From: Castellaniella sp. S9
GTDB lineage: Bacteria; Pseudomonadota; Gammaproteobacteria; Burkholderiales; Burkholderiaceae_B
DNA: 64,000 nucleotides
Direction of reading: 5' to 3'
Assembly (NCBI RefSeq): GCF_027257175.1
Contig: NZ_JAPFGD010000013.1
Location: 31,158 to 95,157 of the forward strand
In this document: piece by piece, positions 43,915 to 53,712 of the stretch
Numbering within the stretch: the stretch's first letter is position 1
How the letters are laid out: each line of letters starts with the position of its first letter
Notes under the pieces: model-generated
What the model was told of the DNA's origin: nothing
The model's input: the letters and a program-made list of their open reading frames with translations, nothing else
The model's database searches: none
Program-made: the position numbers and the translations under genes

Positions 43915-46290
43915 ATGAACATGCGCATCAATGACCCGGGCGCGCTCGAGCGCCTGGCGATCGGCAACCACCAGATCCCCCGGCCGCGCCGGGACGAGCC
44001 CGCCGCGGGCGCGGCCAGCCCGCACGAGTCCGCCGCCCTGCACGTCAGCGGCGAGGCGGTCTACACCGACGACATTCCCGAGCTGCGCGGCACGGTCTAT
44101 GCCGCGCTGGGCCTGTCGTCCCAGGCGCATGCGCGGGTCCTGTCGATGAACCTCGATGCGGTGCGCGGCGCGCCGGGCGTGGTCGCCGTCTATACGGCGC
44201 GCGACATTCCCGGCGAGAACAACTGCGGTCCGGTCCTGCACGACGACCCCCTGCTGGCCGATGGCCTGGTGCAGTACATCGGCCAGCCGCTGTTCGTGGT
44301 GGTCGGGCGCACGGTGGATGCCGCACGCCGCGCCGCACGCCTGGGGCAGGTGGAATACGAGGCGCTGCCCGCCATCCTGACGCCGTGCGACGCCAAGGCC
44401 GAGGGGGCGCGGACCCTGCCCGATTTGCGTCTATACAACGGAGATCCAGAAAAAGCCCTTGGCGCCGCGCCTCACCGCATCCGCGACACCTTCGAGTGCA
44501 AGGGCCAGGAGCAGTTCTACCTCGAGGGCCAGATTTCCTATGCGGTGCCGCGCGAGGGCGACGGCATGCTCGTCTGGTGTTCGACCCAGCATCCCACCGA
44601 GATGCAGGCCGTGGTCGGCCACGCGCTGGGCTGGCAGGCCCACCAGGTCCAGATCGAGTGCCGGCGCATGGGCGGCGGTTTCGGCGGCAAGGAATCCCAA
44701 TCGGCGCTGTTCGCCTGCCTGGCTTCGATCTGCGCGCACCGTCTGCGCCGCCCGGTGAAGCTGCGCGTCGATCGCGACGACGATTTCATGATCACCGGCA
44801 AGCGCCACGGCTTTTATTATGAGTACGACGTCGGCTTCGACGACGAGGGCCGCATCCTGGGCGTCAAGCTCGACATGACCCTGAACTCGGGGTTTTCGGC
44901 GGACCTGTCCGAGGCGGTCGCCAGCCGCGCGATCTGCCACTTCGACAACGCCTACTACGTGCCAGACGTGGACCTGCGCGCCATGTGCGGCAAGACCCAC
45001 ACCCAGTCCAACACCGCATTCCGGGGCTTTGGCGGACCGCAGGGCGCGCTCATGATGGAAGTCATCATCGACCGCATCAGCCGCCAGCTGGGCAAGGACC
45101 CGTTGGACGTGCGGCGGCTGAACTTCTATGGCGTGGGCACGCGCGACGTCACCCCCTACGGGCAGGTGGTCGAAGGCAATCTGCTGGAACCCCTGGTGGG
45201 TGAATTGGAGGCCAGCAGCGACTATCGGGCGCGCCGCGAGGCCGTGCGCGCCTTCAATGCCGGCAGCCCGGTCCTCAAGAAAGGCATTGCGCTCACCCCC
45301 GTGAAGTTCGGCATTTCGTTCAACGTGCCGGCCTTCAATCAGGCGGGCGCGCTGGTGCACATCTACCGCGACGGCTCCGTGCTGGTGAACCACGGCGGCA
45401 CCGAGATGGGCCAGGGCCTGAACACCAAGGTGGCCCAGGTGGTCGCCAACACCTTGGGTCTGGATCTCGATTGCGTGCGCGTGACCGCGACGGACACCAC
45501 CAAGGTCGCCAACACCTCGGCGACCGCGGCCTCGACGGGCACCGACCTGAACGGCAAGGCCGCCGAGGACGCGGCCCTGCAGTTGCGCACGCGCCTGGCC
45601 GATTTCGCGGCGCGCACCTACGGCGGCAAGCCCGACGAGGTCACCTTTGCCTATCGCCAGGTCCACGTCAACGGCACCACGCTTCCCTTTTCCAGGCTGG
45701 TCGACGAGGCCTATTGGGATCGCGTGCAGCTGTGGTCCGATGGCTTCTACAAGACCCCGGGCATCGTCTGGGACAAGGCCACCATGCATGGGCAGCCCTT
45801 TTACTACTATGCCTACGGCGCCGCGGTGTCCGAGGTGGTGGTCGACACCCTGACCGGCGAATGGAAGCTGTTGCGCGCCGATCTGCTGCACGACGTCGGC
45901 GCCTCGATCAACCCGGCCATCGATCTGGGCCAGGTCGAGGGCGGCTTCATCCAGGGCATGGGCTGGCTGACCACCGAGGAGCTCTGGTGGAATGCGCAGG
46001 GACGTCTCATGACGCATGCGCCTTCCACCTACAAGATCCCCGCCATCAGCGACTGCCCGCGCGATTTCCGGGTCAAGCTCTTCAAGGCCAGCAATCCCAA
46101 GGAAACCGTGCATCGCTCCAAGGCCGTGGGCGAGCCCCCGCTGCTGCTGGGATTCAGCGTCTACAACGCCATCCGCGAGGCGGTGGCGGCGGTGGGCGAC
46201 GGCCGCAGCGAGCCGCAGCTCAACGCTCCCGCTACGCCCGAGGCCATCCTGGCCGCCGTCGAGGCGCTGCGCAAACGCGGCGTCGCCTGA
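43915..46290 (+). CDS. xdhB: Xanthine dehydrogenase molybdenum-binding subunit
   Basis: The protein has 791 residues with both aldehyde oxidase/xanthine dehydrogenase domains. Molybdopterin contacts are visible in GGGFGGKESQSALFA, AFRGFGGPQGALMMEV and GGTEMGQGLNTKVAQVV, and the catalytic Glu lies in KAVGEPPLLLG near the C-terminus. It oxidises hypoxanthine to xanthine and urate. It follows xdhA by 10 bp, and its TGATG overlap with xdhC indicates translational coupling. Full length for the bacterial XdhB family. Confidence 0.96.
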   Translation: MNMRINDPGALERLAIGNHQIPRPRRDEPAAGAASPHESAALHVSGEAVYTDDIPELRGTVYAALGLSSQAHARVLSMNLDAVRGAPGVVAVYTARDIPGENNCGPVLHDDPLLADGLVQYIGQPLFVVVGRTVDAARRAARLGQVEYEALPAILTPCDAKAEGARTLPDLRLYNGDPEKALGAAPHRIRDTFECKGQEQFYLEGQISYAVPREGDGMLVWCSTQHPTEMQAVVGHALGWQAHQVQIECRRMGGGFGGKESQSALFACLASICAHRLRRPVKLRVDRDDDFMITGKRHGFYYEYDVGFDDEGRILGVKLDMTLNSGFSADLSEAVASRAICHFDNAYYVPDVDLRAMCGKTHTQSNTAFRGFGGPQGALMMEVIIDRISRQLGKDPLDVRRLNFYGVGTRDVTPYGQVVEGNLLEPLVGELEASSDYRARREAVRAFNAGSPVLKKGIALTPVKFGISFNVPAFNQAGALVHIYRDGSVLVNHGGTEMGQGLNTKVAQVVANTLGLDLDCVRVTATDTTKVANTSATAASTGTDLNGKAAEDAALQLRTRLADFAARTYGGKPDEVTFAYRQVHVNGTTLPFSRLVDEAYWDRVQLWSDGFYKTPGIVWDKATMHGQPFYYYAYGAAVSEVVVDTLTGEWKLLRADLLHDVGASINPAIDLGQVEGGFIQGMGWLTTEELWWNAQGRLMTHAPSTYKIPAISDCPRDFRVKLFKASNPKETVHRSKAVGEPPLLLGFSVYNAIREAVAAVGDGRSEPQLNAPATPEAILAAVEALRKRGVA

Positions 46291-47291
46291 TGCACGACTG
46301 GATCGACCAGGCCCTCTGGAGCCTCGATCAGGGCCAGGCGCTGGTGCTCGTCACCGTGGCCTGGGCGCAGGGCTCGACGCCGCGCGAGGCGGGCGCCAAG
46401 ATGCTGGTGTCCGATCGCCAGCAGTGGCTGACCATCGGCGGCGGCCATCTGGAATGGATGGCTGTCGACGTGGCGCGCAAGCGCCTGCATGCCGCGCACG
46501 TGCCGTCCCGCTGGATCGAGCGCTTGCCGCTGGGCCCCTCGCTGGGACAGTGCTGCGGCGGCATGGTGCACCTGCTGTTCGAGCGCCTCGACGCCGCTGA
46601 CAGAGGCTGGCTGGGCGATCTGCGCGCGCGCCTGCTGGCCGGCCGTGCGGCCGTGCGCGAGGTGGTGCTGGGCGACGGCGGGAACGCGCCGCCGGTCCGC
46701 CTGCGGGATGCGCCGCTGGCGCCCGGCGAGCCCGTGCCCGACAAGCTGCTGGCCGAGGACGATCAGGGCCGGCCGTTGTTTGCCGAGGTGATCGCCCCGG
46801 CGCCTTTGAACGTCATTCTGTTCGGTGCCGGCCACGTGGGCCGCGCCCTGGTGCACATCCTGGGCACGCTGCCCTGCCAGGTGACGTGGGTGGACGAGCG
46901 CGAGGACCTGTTTCCCGATATCCTGCCGCCCAATGTCCGCCTCGAGGCCACGGACACGCCGGAAGCCGTGATCGACGAGGCGCCGCCCCATAGCTGCTAC
47001 CTGATCATGACGCATGACCATGCGCTGGACCAACGTCTGTGCGAACAGCTCCTGCGGCGCGACGATGTCGCGTATTTCGGGCTGATCGGATCCCTGACGA
47101 AACGCCGCAAATTCGAGCGCCGCTTCCAGGCGCGCGGCATCCCCGAGGCGCGCTACCGCCGCATCGTCTGCCCCATCGGCGAGCCCGGCATCGCCGGCAA
47201 GCAACCCGCGGTGATCGCCGTGGCCGTGGCCGCCCAGATCCTGCGCGTCCGCGCCGAGGTGGCGCAGGGCGCCGCCGCCCCTGTCCTCTGA
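46290..47291 (+). CDS. xdhC: Xanthine dehydrogenase accessory protein
   Basis: The protein has 333 residues. The XdhC/CoxI domain lies at the N-terminus (VTVAWAQGSTPREAGAKMLV and GPSLGQCCGGMV with conserved Cys), and a Rossmann domain follows in the C-terminal half (VILFGAGHVGRALVHIL). XdhC binds, protects and sulfurates the molybdenum cofactor and inserts it into XdhB. Its ATG overlaps the xdhB stop (TGATG), so a much longer upstream open frame is ignored. It is needed for active enzyme rather than for catalysis. Confidence 0.94.
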   Translation: MHDWIDQALWSLDQGQALVLVTVAWAQGSTPREAGAKMLVSDRQQWLTIGGGHLEWMAVDVARKRLHAAHVPSRWIERLPLGPSLGQCCGGMVHLLFERLDAADRGWLGDLRARLLAGRAAVREVVLGDGGNAPPVRLRDAPLAPGEPVPDKLLAEDDQGRPLFAEVIAPAPLNVILFGAGHVGRALVHILGTLPCQVTWVDEREDLFPDILPPNVRLEATDTPEAVIDEAPPHSCYLIMTHDHALDQRLCEQLLRRDDVAYFGLIGSLTKRRKFERRFQARGIPEARYRRIVCPIGEPGIAGKQPAVIAVAVAAQILRVRAEVAQGAAAPVL

Positions 47292-47331
47292 GCCCGGCGC
47301 CTGCAGCGCCGCGCACCCTCTGGAGTATTGG

Positions 47332-48657
47332 ATGAGCAAGCCCCAACAAGTCCCCGAGGCCGGCCCCGCCAGTGCCTTTCGCGCCCAACTGCTGTATTTC
47401 CGCGACGACCGCGAGGCCGAGGACGAGGCCTGCGTGTGGATCCGGGACGGCCTGCTGGTGATCGCCGACGGGCATGTGCGCGACTGCGGCGAGTACGCGC
47501 GCCTGGCCCCGACCCTGCCGCCGGGCACGCCGGTGAACGACTGGCGCGACCGCCTGATCGTGCCGGGTTTCATCGATACCCATATCCACTATCCGCAGAC
47601 CGACATGATCGCCTCGCCGGCGCCCGGCCTGCTGCCCTGGCTCGAGACCTACACCTTCCCGACCGAGCGCCGGTTCGAGGATCCCGACCATGCGGCGGAG
47701 GTGGCGCGGTTCTTTCTCGACGAGCTGCTGCGCTCGGGCACGACGACGGCGCTGGTGTATTGCACCGTGCATCCGCAATCGGCCCAGTCGTTTTTCGAGG
47801 AAAGCCATGCGCGCAACCTGCGCATGGTGGCGGGCAAGGTCATGATGGACCGCAATTGCCCCGAGTTCCTGCGCGATACCGCGGAATCCGGCGCGCGCGA
47901 CAGCGAGGCTCTGTTGCAGCGCTGGCACGGGACGGGACGCCAGATGTATGCGCTGACGCCGCGGTTCGCGCCCACCTCCACGCCCGAGCAACTGGCCTTG
48001 TGCGGCGAGCTGGCGCAGCGCTATCCCGATGTGTTCGTCCAGAGCCACGTGTCCGAGAACAAGGACGAGGTCAAGTGGGTGGCCGAGCTGTTTCCCGGCT
48101 ATCGCAGCTATCTGGACGTCTATGACAGGCACGGCCTGCTGCGCCCGCGCTCGGTCTACGGGCATTGCGTATGGCTGGACGACGACGATCGCCGGCGCAT
48201 GCGCGATGCCGGCGCCGTGGCCGCGCATTGTCCGACCTCCAACCTGTTCCTGGGCAGCGGCCTGTTCGACTTCGCCGCGGCGCAGGCCTGCGGCATGCCG
48301 GTGGCGCTGGCGACCGACGTGGGCGGGGGCTCGTCCTTTTCCATGCTGCGCACCATGAGCGAGGCGCACAAGATCGCCCGCCTGTCGGGCTATCACCTCA
48401 GCGCCCGGCGCATGTTCTGGCTGGCCACCCAGGGGGCGGCGCGCGACCTGGGGCTGGCGGGGCGCATCGGCACCCTGGCGCCCGGCGCCGAGGCGGATTT
48501 CGTGGTGCTGGACCCCGCGGCCACGCCGCTGCTGGCGCGGCGCAGCGCCCGCGCCGACACCCTCGAGGAACAGCTGTTCGCACTGGCCATGCTGGGCGAT
48601 GACCGGGCCGTTGCCGCCACCTATGCGGCGGGCCGAGAGGTCAACAGGCGGTCATAA
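47332..48657 (+). CDS. guaD: Guanine deaminase
   Basis: The protein has 441 residues of the amidohydrolase superfamily. It converts guanine to xanthine, the substrate of the enzyme encoded immediately upstream. The metal motif is PGFIDTHIHYPQTDMI. GuaD-typical segments are TEQAFEDP-like TERRFEDPDHA, SHVSENKDE with a metal His, YGHCVWLDDDD and TDVGGGSSFSML with the metal Asp. TGGAG precedes the ATG. It is 40 bp after xdhC and so in the same operon. Confidence 0.95.
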   Translation: MSKPQQVPEAGPASAFRAQLLYFRDDREAEDEACVWIRDGLLVIADGHVRDCGEYARLAPTLPPGTPVNDWRDRLIVPGFIDTHIHYPQTDMIASPAPGLLPWLETYTFPTERRFEDPDHAAEVARFFLDELLRSGTTTALVYCTVHPQSAQSFFEESHARNLRMVAGKVMMDRNCPEFLRDTAESGARDSEALLQRWHGTGRQMYALTPRFAPTSTPEQLALCGELAQRYPDVFVQSHVSENKDEVKWVAELFPGYRSYLDVYDRHGLLRPRSVYGHCVWLDDDDRRRMRDAGAVAAHCPTSNLFLGSGLFDFAAAQACGMPVALATDVGGGSSFSMLRTMSEAHKIARLSGYHLSARRMFWLATQGAARDLGLAGRIGTLAPGAEADFVVLDPAATPLLARRSARADTLEEQLFALAMLGDDRAVAATYAAGREVNRRS

Positions 48658-48677
48658 GCCTCTGCCATAATGGGCGC

Positions 48678-50183
48678 ATGAACGATCCCAGCGATTTCAT
48701 GCATGCCCCTCGGCCGACCTCGATGCCGGCCCTGATCCCGTTTGCACGCTTCAGCGACGCGGACGCCGCGGTCGAGCAGCTGCTGACCATCTATGCGCGC
48801 AACACGGCCTTCATCCGCGACGCCTTCCGCGAATACAGCGCGGGCCGCCTGTCCGAAGGGCAGCGCGTGCGCGCCTGCTACCCCGCGATCCGCATCCGGG
48901 TGGACTCGTACCAGGAGGTCGACAGCCGGCTGTCCTACGGCCACCTGGTCGAGCCCGGCATGTATATGATTACCGTGACCCAGCCGGCGCTGTTTCGCGA
49001 CTATCTGCGCGAGCAGGTCGGACTGCTGATGCGCAATCACCGGGTGCCCGTCGAGATCGGCGAATCCGACATGCCCATCCCGCTGCACTTCGCCTTCCCC
49101 GAGGGCGAGTACGTCGAGGGCGAGTACATGGAATCCCCCGGCCACACCCTGCGCGACCATTTCGACGTGCCCGACCTGGCCGTCACCGACGATGCGATCG
49201 TCAACGGCACCTGGCAGGGGCGCCCGGGCCAGCCGCGCCCGCTGGGGCCGTTCACCGCGCCGCGTGTCGATTACTCCCTGCATCGCCTGCAGCACTATAC
49301 GGCGACGGCGCCGCAGCATTTCCAGGACTTCGTCCTGTTCACCAACTACCAGTTCTACATCGAGGAATTCGTCAAATGGGCGCGCGCCACGCTGGCCGCC
49401 GGGGAGGGCGGCTACACCGAGCTGGTCGAGCCCGGCAACCGCATCGTCACCCGGGAAACCGCGGGCGAGCCCGCCATGCCCCTCGAGCGCACGCCGCAAA
49501 TGCCGTCCTACCACCTCAAGCGCCCGGGCCATTCCGGCCTGACGCTCATCAATATCGGCGTGGGCCCATCCAACGCCAAGACCATCACCGACCACGTCGC
49601 GGTGCTGCGCCCTTCGGCCTGGCTGATGCTGGGCCACTGCGCCGGCCTGCGCACCACCCAGCGCCTGGGCGACTATGTACTGGCCCACGGCTATGTGCGC
49701 CAGGACCACGTGCTGGATGACGACCTGCCGCTGTGGGTGCCCGTGCCTCCCCTGGCCGAGGTCCAGGTGGCGCTCGAGCAGGCGGTGGCCGAGGTGGCCG
49801 GCCTCAGCGGCTGGGAGCTGAAAAAAATCATGCGCACCGGCACCGTCGCCACCATCGACAACCGCAACTGGGAGCTGCGCGACCAGCAAGAGCCCGTCCA
49901 GCGCCTGTCGCAGTCGCGGGCGATCGCCATGGACATGGAATCGGCCACCATCGCGGCCAACGGCTTCCGGTTCCGCGTGCCCTACGGCACCTTGCTGTGC
50001 GTGTCCGACAAGCCCCTGCACGGCGAACTCAAGCTGCCCGGCATGGCCAGCACCTTTTACCGCACGCAGGTCAACCAGCACCTGCACATCGGCATCCGCG
50101 CCCTCGAGCGCCTGCGCGAGATGCCGCCCGAGCGGCTGCATTCGCGCAAGCTGCGCAGTTTTATCGAGACGGCGTTCAAGTAA
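48678..50183 (+). CDS. amn: AMP nucleosidase
   Basis: The protein has 501 residues: an N-terminal AMP nucleosidase domain (to about 180) and a C-terminal nucleoside-phosphorylase-fold catalytic domain. Characteristic segments are GLTLINIGVGPSNAKTITDH, LMLGHCAGLRTTQRLGDYVLAH and AMDMESATIAANGFRFRVPYG. It cleaves AMP to adenine and ribose-5-phosphate. It starts 20 bp after guaD, suggesting joint expression, and would route intracellular AMP into purine breakdown (adenine would still need deamination, for which no gene is seen). Confidence 0.95.
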   Translation: MNDPSDFMHAPRPTSMPALIPFARFSDADAAVEQLLTIYARNTAFIRDAFREYSAGRLSEGQRVRACYPAIRIRVDSYQEVDSRLSYGHLVEPGMYMITVTQPALFRDYLREQVGLLMRNHRVPVEIGESDMPIPLHFAFPEGEYVEGEYMESPGHTLRDHFDVPDLAVTDDAIVNGTWQGRPGQPRPLGPFTAPRVDYSLHRLQHYTATAPQHFQDFVLFTNYQFYIEEFVKWARATLAAGEGGYTELVEPGNRIVTRETAGEPAMPLERTPQMPSYHLKRPGHSGLTLINIGVGPSNAKTITDHVAVLRPSAWLMLGHCAGLRTTQRLGDYVLAHGYVRQDHVLDDDLPLWVPVPPLAEVQVALEQAVAEVAGLSGWELKKIMRTGTVATIDNRNWELRDQQEPVQRLSQSRAIAMDMESATIAANGFRFRVPYGTLLCVSDKPLHGELKLPGMASTFYRTQVNQHLHIGIRALERLREMPPERLHSRKLRSFIETAFK

Positions 50184-50405
50184 GGCAAAAGGAAAGCGTC
50201 CGGGGCCATGCACGCGCACGGCCGGCTGGGTGCATGACCCTGGGACCGCTCGTCCGTGTAAATTGTCAAAAATATTGCGACATACTGTTAAAATCAGTTG
50301 GGATTGTAAAAGAAAATCATATGGTTAATCATGCTCCTGTAGTGCGGTGGCGGTTGGCTTGCACGATCCGTACATTTTGAGTAGGAAAAAATAAATGGAG
50401 GTGGC
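50184..50405. promoter_or_regulatory. Intergenic promoter region before the ABC binding-protein gene
   Basis: This 222-bp gap falls into two parts. The first holds CATGCAC (50207-50213) and GTGCATG (50230-50236), a 7-bp inverted repeat that could end the guaD-amn message. The second (about 50260-50395) is strongly AT-rich and contains TTGTCA followed by TGTTAAAAT at about promoter spacing, the likely promoter of the binding-protein gene (low confidence). GGAGGTGGC gives a strong ribosome site for ATG 50406. Confidence 0.45.
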
Positions 50406-51614
50406 ATGAAAAAATTTTCTCTTTCGGTCGTGATGGTGGCCTGCGTCGGGGCCCAGTTGTTCTCTCAGCCCGTGTTCGCTGCGGAGCCGGTCAAGATCGG
50501 TGTCCTGGTCGACATGAGCGGTCCTTATTCCGCCTTCGGCGGGCCGGGGGTGGCGCTCGCCACCGAAATGGCGGTGAAGGATTTCGGTGGGACAGTGCTC
50601 GATCGTCCCATTGAAGTCTTGACGGCTGATTACCAGAACAAGATCGATATCACATCCACGCGGGCGCGCGAGTGGTACGATCGCGACAAAGTCGACATGA
50701 TCATCGAGTCGACGGATTCGTCCTCGGCGCTGCTGCTTCAGAAACTGGCCGCAGAGAAAGAAAAAGTCGTCATATTTGCGGGCTCGGGCACATCGCGGCT
50801 GACGAATGAGGACTGCTCGCCCTACGGCATCCATTACGTGTTCGATACTTATTCGCTGGCGAATTCGACGGCCAAGGCCTTGACGCAGGCAGGGAACAAA
50901 AGCTGGTATTTCATTACTGTTGACTATGCCTTCGGCAACTCGCTGCAGGCCGACGCCACTAAAGCTATCGAGGAACTCGGCGGCAAGGTCCTGGGCAGCT
51001 CCAAGCACCCGGCGGCCTCGGCGGACTTCGGCGCGTTCCTGATGCAGGCCCAAGGGTCCGGCGCCAATGTCGTCGCCCTGGCGAATGCGGGCAAGGACCT
51101 GCAGAACACGCTTCGCCAAGCATCCGAATTCGGCATTTCCACCCAGCAGATCATCGCACCCTTCTACATCTTTGAAACCGACATCAAGGGCGTTGGGCTG
51201 GACCTGGTGCAGGGTGCGCAGTACACCACGGGCTTCTACTGGGATCGCAACGATCAGACCCGCGAATGGTCGAATCGCTTCTATGAGAAGCACAAGGCAA
51301 TGCCAACAATGATCCAGGCGGGCGCCTATTCGGCCGTCATGCATTATCTGCAGGCGATCAAAGCCGCGGGCACCGCCGACGCCGCGGCGGTCATCGACAA
51401 GATGAAAGAGCTGCCGATCAACGATATGTTTGCCCAGGGCGGATATATCCGTGAGGACGGCCGTATGGTGCATGACATGTATCTCATGAAGATCAAAGCG
51501 CCCGCCGAATCCGAGGGGGAATGGGACATGGCCACAGTGCAGACGGTCGTGAAGGGCGACGACGCTTATCGTTCCTTGTCTGAGAGCACCTGCTCGCTGG
51601 TCAAAAAGGGCTGA
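50406..51614 (+). CDS. ABC transporter periplasmic binding protein (Liv/type I PBP family)
   Basis: The protein has 402 residues with a signal peptide (KKFSLSVVMVACVGAQLFS, cleavage probably after VFA). The mature part has the Leu/Ile/Val-binding fold: KIGVLVDMSGPYSAFGGPGV, then AREWYDRDKVDMIIESTDSSSAL, KSWYFITVDYAFGNSLQ and VQGAQYTTGFYWDRND. Related binding proteins carry amino acids or aromatic/aliphatic carboxylates. The ATPases and permease of a Liv system lie about 11 kb downstream (62.3 kb on), and this protein is probably their binding partner. It begins the CoA-dependent catabolic block. Confidence 0.9.
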   Translation: MKKFSLSVVMVACVGAQLFSQPVFAAEPVKIGVLVDMSGPYSAFGGPGVALATEMAVKDFGGTVLDRPIEVLTADYQNKIDITSTRAREWYDRDKVDMIIESTDSSSALLLQKLAAEKEKVVIFAGSGTSRLTNEDCSPYGIHYVFDTYSLANSTAKALTQAGNKSWYFITVDYAFGNSLQADATKAIEELGGKVLGSSKHPAASADFGAFLMQAQGSGANVVALANAGKDLQNTLRQASEFGISTQQIIAPFYIFETDIKGVGLDLVQGAQYTTGFYWDRNDQTREWSNRFYEKHKAMPTMIQAGAYSAVMHYLQAIKAAGTADAAAVIDKMKELPINDMFAQGGYIREDGRMVHDMYLMKIKAPAESEGEWDMATVQTVVKGDDAYRSLSESTCSLVKKG

Positions 51615-51619
51615 TTTCA

Positions 51620-51643
51620 CGGGCCGGCCCGCGAGCCGGCCCG
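51620..51643 (+). terminator. Stem-loop after the ABC binding-protein gene
   Basis: CGGGCCGGC (51620-51628), loop CCGCGA, GCCGGCCCG (51635-51643): perfect 9-bp GC stem 5 nt after the stop codon, without a T-run. As at the two TRAP binding-protein genes, it probably stabilises the binding-protein message or partly stops transcription before the SDR gene. Confidence 0.5.
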
Positions 51644-51759
51644 GTCACATGCGGGGGAGCCGGTCCGTAGGGCACCCCGTCTTTCATGTGGGAAAGCGAT
51701 ATCTTGATTGGCGTGGCGGCATCGGGCCGCGCGTCGGCGTGGCGGTAAGGAGATTGGAA

Positions 51760-52518
51760 ATGAATCGTCTAGAAGGAAAAGTGGCCCTGATCACGGGAGG
51801 GGGCGCGGGGATTGGCCGCGAAAGCGCGCTGCTGTTCGCCCGCGAAGGCGCCACCGTGGTCATCGCGGAACGGGATACGGAAGCCGGCCAGGAAACCGTA
51901 TCCCAGATCCGGGGCGCGGGCGGGGAGGCGCTGTTCATCCAGACCGACGTCACGGAGGCCACAGAGGTCGAACGCGCCGTCGCGGCGGCTGTCGAGCGCT
52001 ATGGGCGTTTCGATGTCATCTACAATAATGCGGGCGGGTCCTCTGCGCGGGACGCGCGCGTCACCGACGCGCCCATCGAAGAATTCTGGGCCAAGATCAA
52101 GGTGGATCTGTTCGGCACCTGGCTGGGCTGCCGCTACGGGATTCAGGCGATGATGGATGCCGGCAACGGCGGTTCCGTCATCAACTGCACCTCGATCTTT
52201 GCCTTGATCGGCACGCATGGCAAGGATGCCTATACCGCGGCCAAAGGCGCGGTCAGCGCCCTGACGCGGTCCATGGCGGTCGAATACGCGCAATACAAGA
52301 TCCGCGTCAACGCGGTCGCGCCGGGGGCCACGGCCACTGCGCGAGTCTTGAAGCTCCTGCAAGAGGACAACGTCACGTCGAAATCCCTGGATGGGCAGTT
52401 GTTTGGCATCATCAAGCCCGAGGATGTGGCCTACGCCGCGCTATACCTGGCCTCGGACGAATCAAAATCGACCACCGGACATATTCTTTCGGTGGACGGC
52501 GGACTGACGATCTCTTGA
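51760..52518 (+). CDS. Short-chain dehydrogenase/reductase (classical)
   Basis: The protein has 252 residues. The Rossmann motif TGGGAGIG (residues 12-19), NNAG at 89-92 and the catalytic Ser145, Tyr158 and Lys162 (YTAAK) are all present, so this is an active NAD(P)-dependent alcohol/ketone oxidoreductase. VDGG near the C-terminus is typical. AAGGAG precedes ATG 51760. In this block it may oxidise a hydroxyacyl-CoA or a cyclic alcohol, in the way BadH does in cyclohexanecarboxylate breakdown (inference). Confidence 0.9.
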   Translation: MNRLEGKVALITGGGAGIGRESALLFAREGATVVIAERDTEAGQETVSQIRGAGGEALFIQTDVTEATEVERAVAAAVERYGRFDVIYNNAGGSSARDARVTDAPIEEFWAKIKVDLFGTWLGCRYGIQAMMDAGNGGSVINCTSIFALIGTHGKDAYTAAKGAVSALTRSMAVEYAQYKIRVNAVAPGATATARVLKLLQEDNVTSKSLDGQLFGIIKPEDVAYAALYLASDESKSTTGHILSVDGGLTIS

Positions 52519-52556
52519 CCTGCGCCACCTATCATCCCAGAATTACCGAGGAAGCC

Positions 52557-52847
52557 ATGTTTCACCACATCGTCATGTTGAGCCTGCGCGAGCCGTTATC
52601 GCAGGAGGACCACGAGGAAATCGACGGCGAGTGCGCCCTCTTGCTGCGCGAGCTTCCAGGCATCCTCAGCCTGCGGTTCGTCCGTAATCGCTCGGACCGC
52701 TCGCTCGCGTACACCCATGCCTTTGTATCCAGCTTCGTCGACGAGGCGGCGCATGACCTCTACCAGCAGACGCCACTACATGCGCCTCTCAAGCAAAAGG
52801 TCAAAGACATTGCCGATCACCTCGTCGTTCTGGACTACGAAACCTGA
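52557..52847 (+). CDS. Dabb (stress-responsive alpha/beta-barrel) domain protein
   Basis: The protein has 96 residues and a single ferredoxin-like Dabb domain. FHHIVMLSLREPL, LLRELPGILSLRFVRN, THAFVSSFVDEAAHDLYQQTPLH and VLDYE are the usual beta-alpha-beta elements. Dabb proteins form dimeric barrels. A few catalyse cyclisation or ring chemistry, and many in catabolic operons are uncharacterised. GAGGA sets ATG 52557. It is flanked by two SDR genes at 38 bp and 20 bp, so it is part of the pathway operon. Confidence 0.85.
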   Translation: MFHHIVMLSLREPLSQEDHEEIDGECALLLRELPGILSLRFVRNRSDRSLAYTHAFVSSFVDEAAHDLYQQTPLHAPLKQKVKDIADHLVVLDYET

Positions 52848-52867
52848 TCGCAGGAGGCACGCGCGCC

Positions 52868-53650
52868 ATGGATATGCAACTCGCAGGCAAGAAGGTCTTG
52901 ATCACCGGAGGGTCCCGGGGCATAGGCGCCGGACTCGCCGATGCATTCGCCCAGGAGGGGTGTGCCTTGATGCTGGTCTCCCGCTCCGAGGCATCCCTGG
53001 AGGCCCTGCGCGACGACCTTCGCACGCGCCACGGCGTCGCCATTGACACCCTGGCGCTCGACCTGACCTCGCCGCAGGCGCCCAAGACCCTTGTCCAGGC
53101 CTTCGGCGACGCCGACATCCTGATCAACAATGCGGGGGCGATTCCGGGCGGCGACCTCTGGCGCGTCGATGGCAAGCGCTGGCGCGAGGCCTGGGAGCTG
53201 AAAGTCATGGGCTATATCGATGTCACTCGGGAATTCTATGCGTGCATGCGCGAGCGCGGGCACGGCGTGATCCTGAACAATATCGGCAGCGGCGGCGAGA
53301 CCTTTGATTTCAATTACATCGCGGGCACGGCGGGCAACGCGGCCCTCATGGCATTCACTCGTGCCCTGGGCGGCCGCAGCCTGCACCATGGGATCCGGGT
53401 GTTGGGCGTGAACCCGGGACCCGTCGCGACGCAGCGGATCGAGGACCTGATGCGCACCCGCGCGCAAGAGCAGTTCGGCGATCCTGAAGAATACGCCCGG
53501 CTCTTCGAGAAGCTGCCCTTGGGCCGCCCCGCCCACGTGCGTGAAGTTGCCGATCTGTTCGTCTTCCTGGCCTCGCCCAGGTCCTCGTACACGTCCGGGA
53601 CCATCTTCACGGTCGACGGCGGTATGGCGTCGAACCAGTCCATCAGCTGA
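52868..53650 (+). CDS. SDR-fold protein lacking the catalytic lysine
   Basis: The protein has 260 residues with an intact nucleotide-binding motif (TGGSRGIG, residues 13-20) and NNAG (87-90). The active-site Tyr150 is followed at +4 by Thr154 ([11 protein letters not shown]), not Lys as in YxxxK. The C-terminal VDGG is conserved. A missing Lys usually weakens or changes SDR chemistry, so this may be a specialised subfamily or a binding protein. It lies between the Dabb gene and a crotonase gene. A role in handling a CoA-ester intermediate is inferred from the setting. Confidence 0.82.
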   Translation: MDMQLAGKKVLITGGSRGIGAGLADAFAQEGCALMLVSRSEASLEALRDDLRTRHGVAIDTLALDLTSPQAPKTLVQAFGDADILINNAGAIPGGDLWRVDGKRWREAWELKVMGYIDVTREFYACMRERGHGVILNNIGSGGETFDFNYIAGTAGNAALMAFTRALGGRSLHHGIRVLGVNPGPVATQRIEDLMRTRAQEQFGDPEEYARLFEKLPLGRPAHVREVADLFVFLASPRSSYTSGTIFTVDGGMASNQSIS

Positions 53651-53712
53651 GCCGAAGGATTCGTCCGACTCCCGAAACCGATCGACAGCACCCTAGACCC
53701 ACTGGAGCAACC

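Noticed and set aside
45471..46289. 5' extension of xdhC into xdhB
   Set aside because: The extended residues are an Arg/Gly-rich out-of-frame reading of xdhB; the TGATG overlap gives the natural start at 46290.
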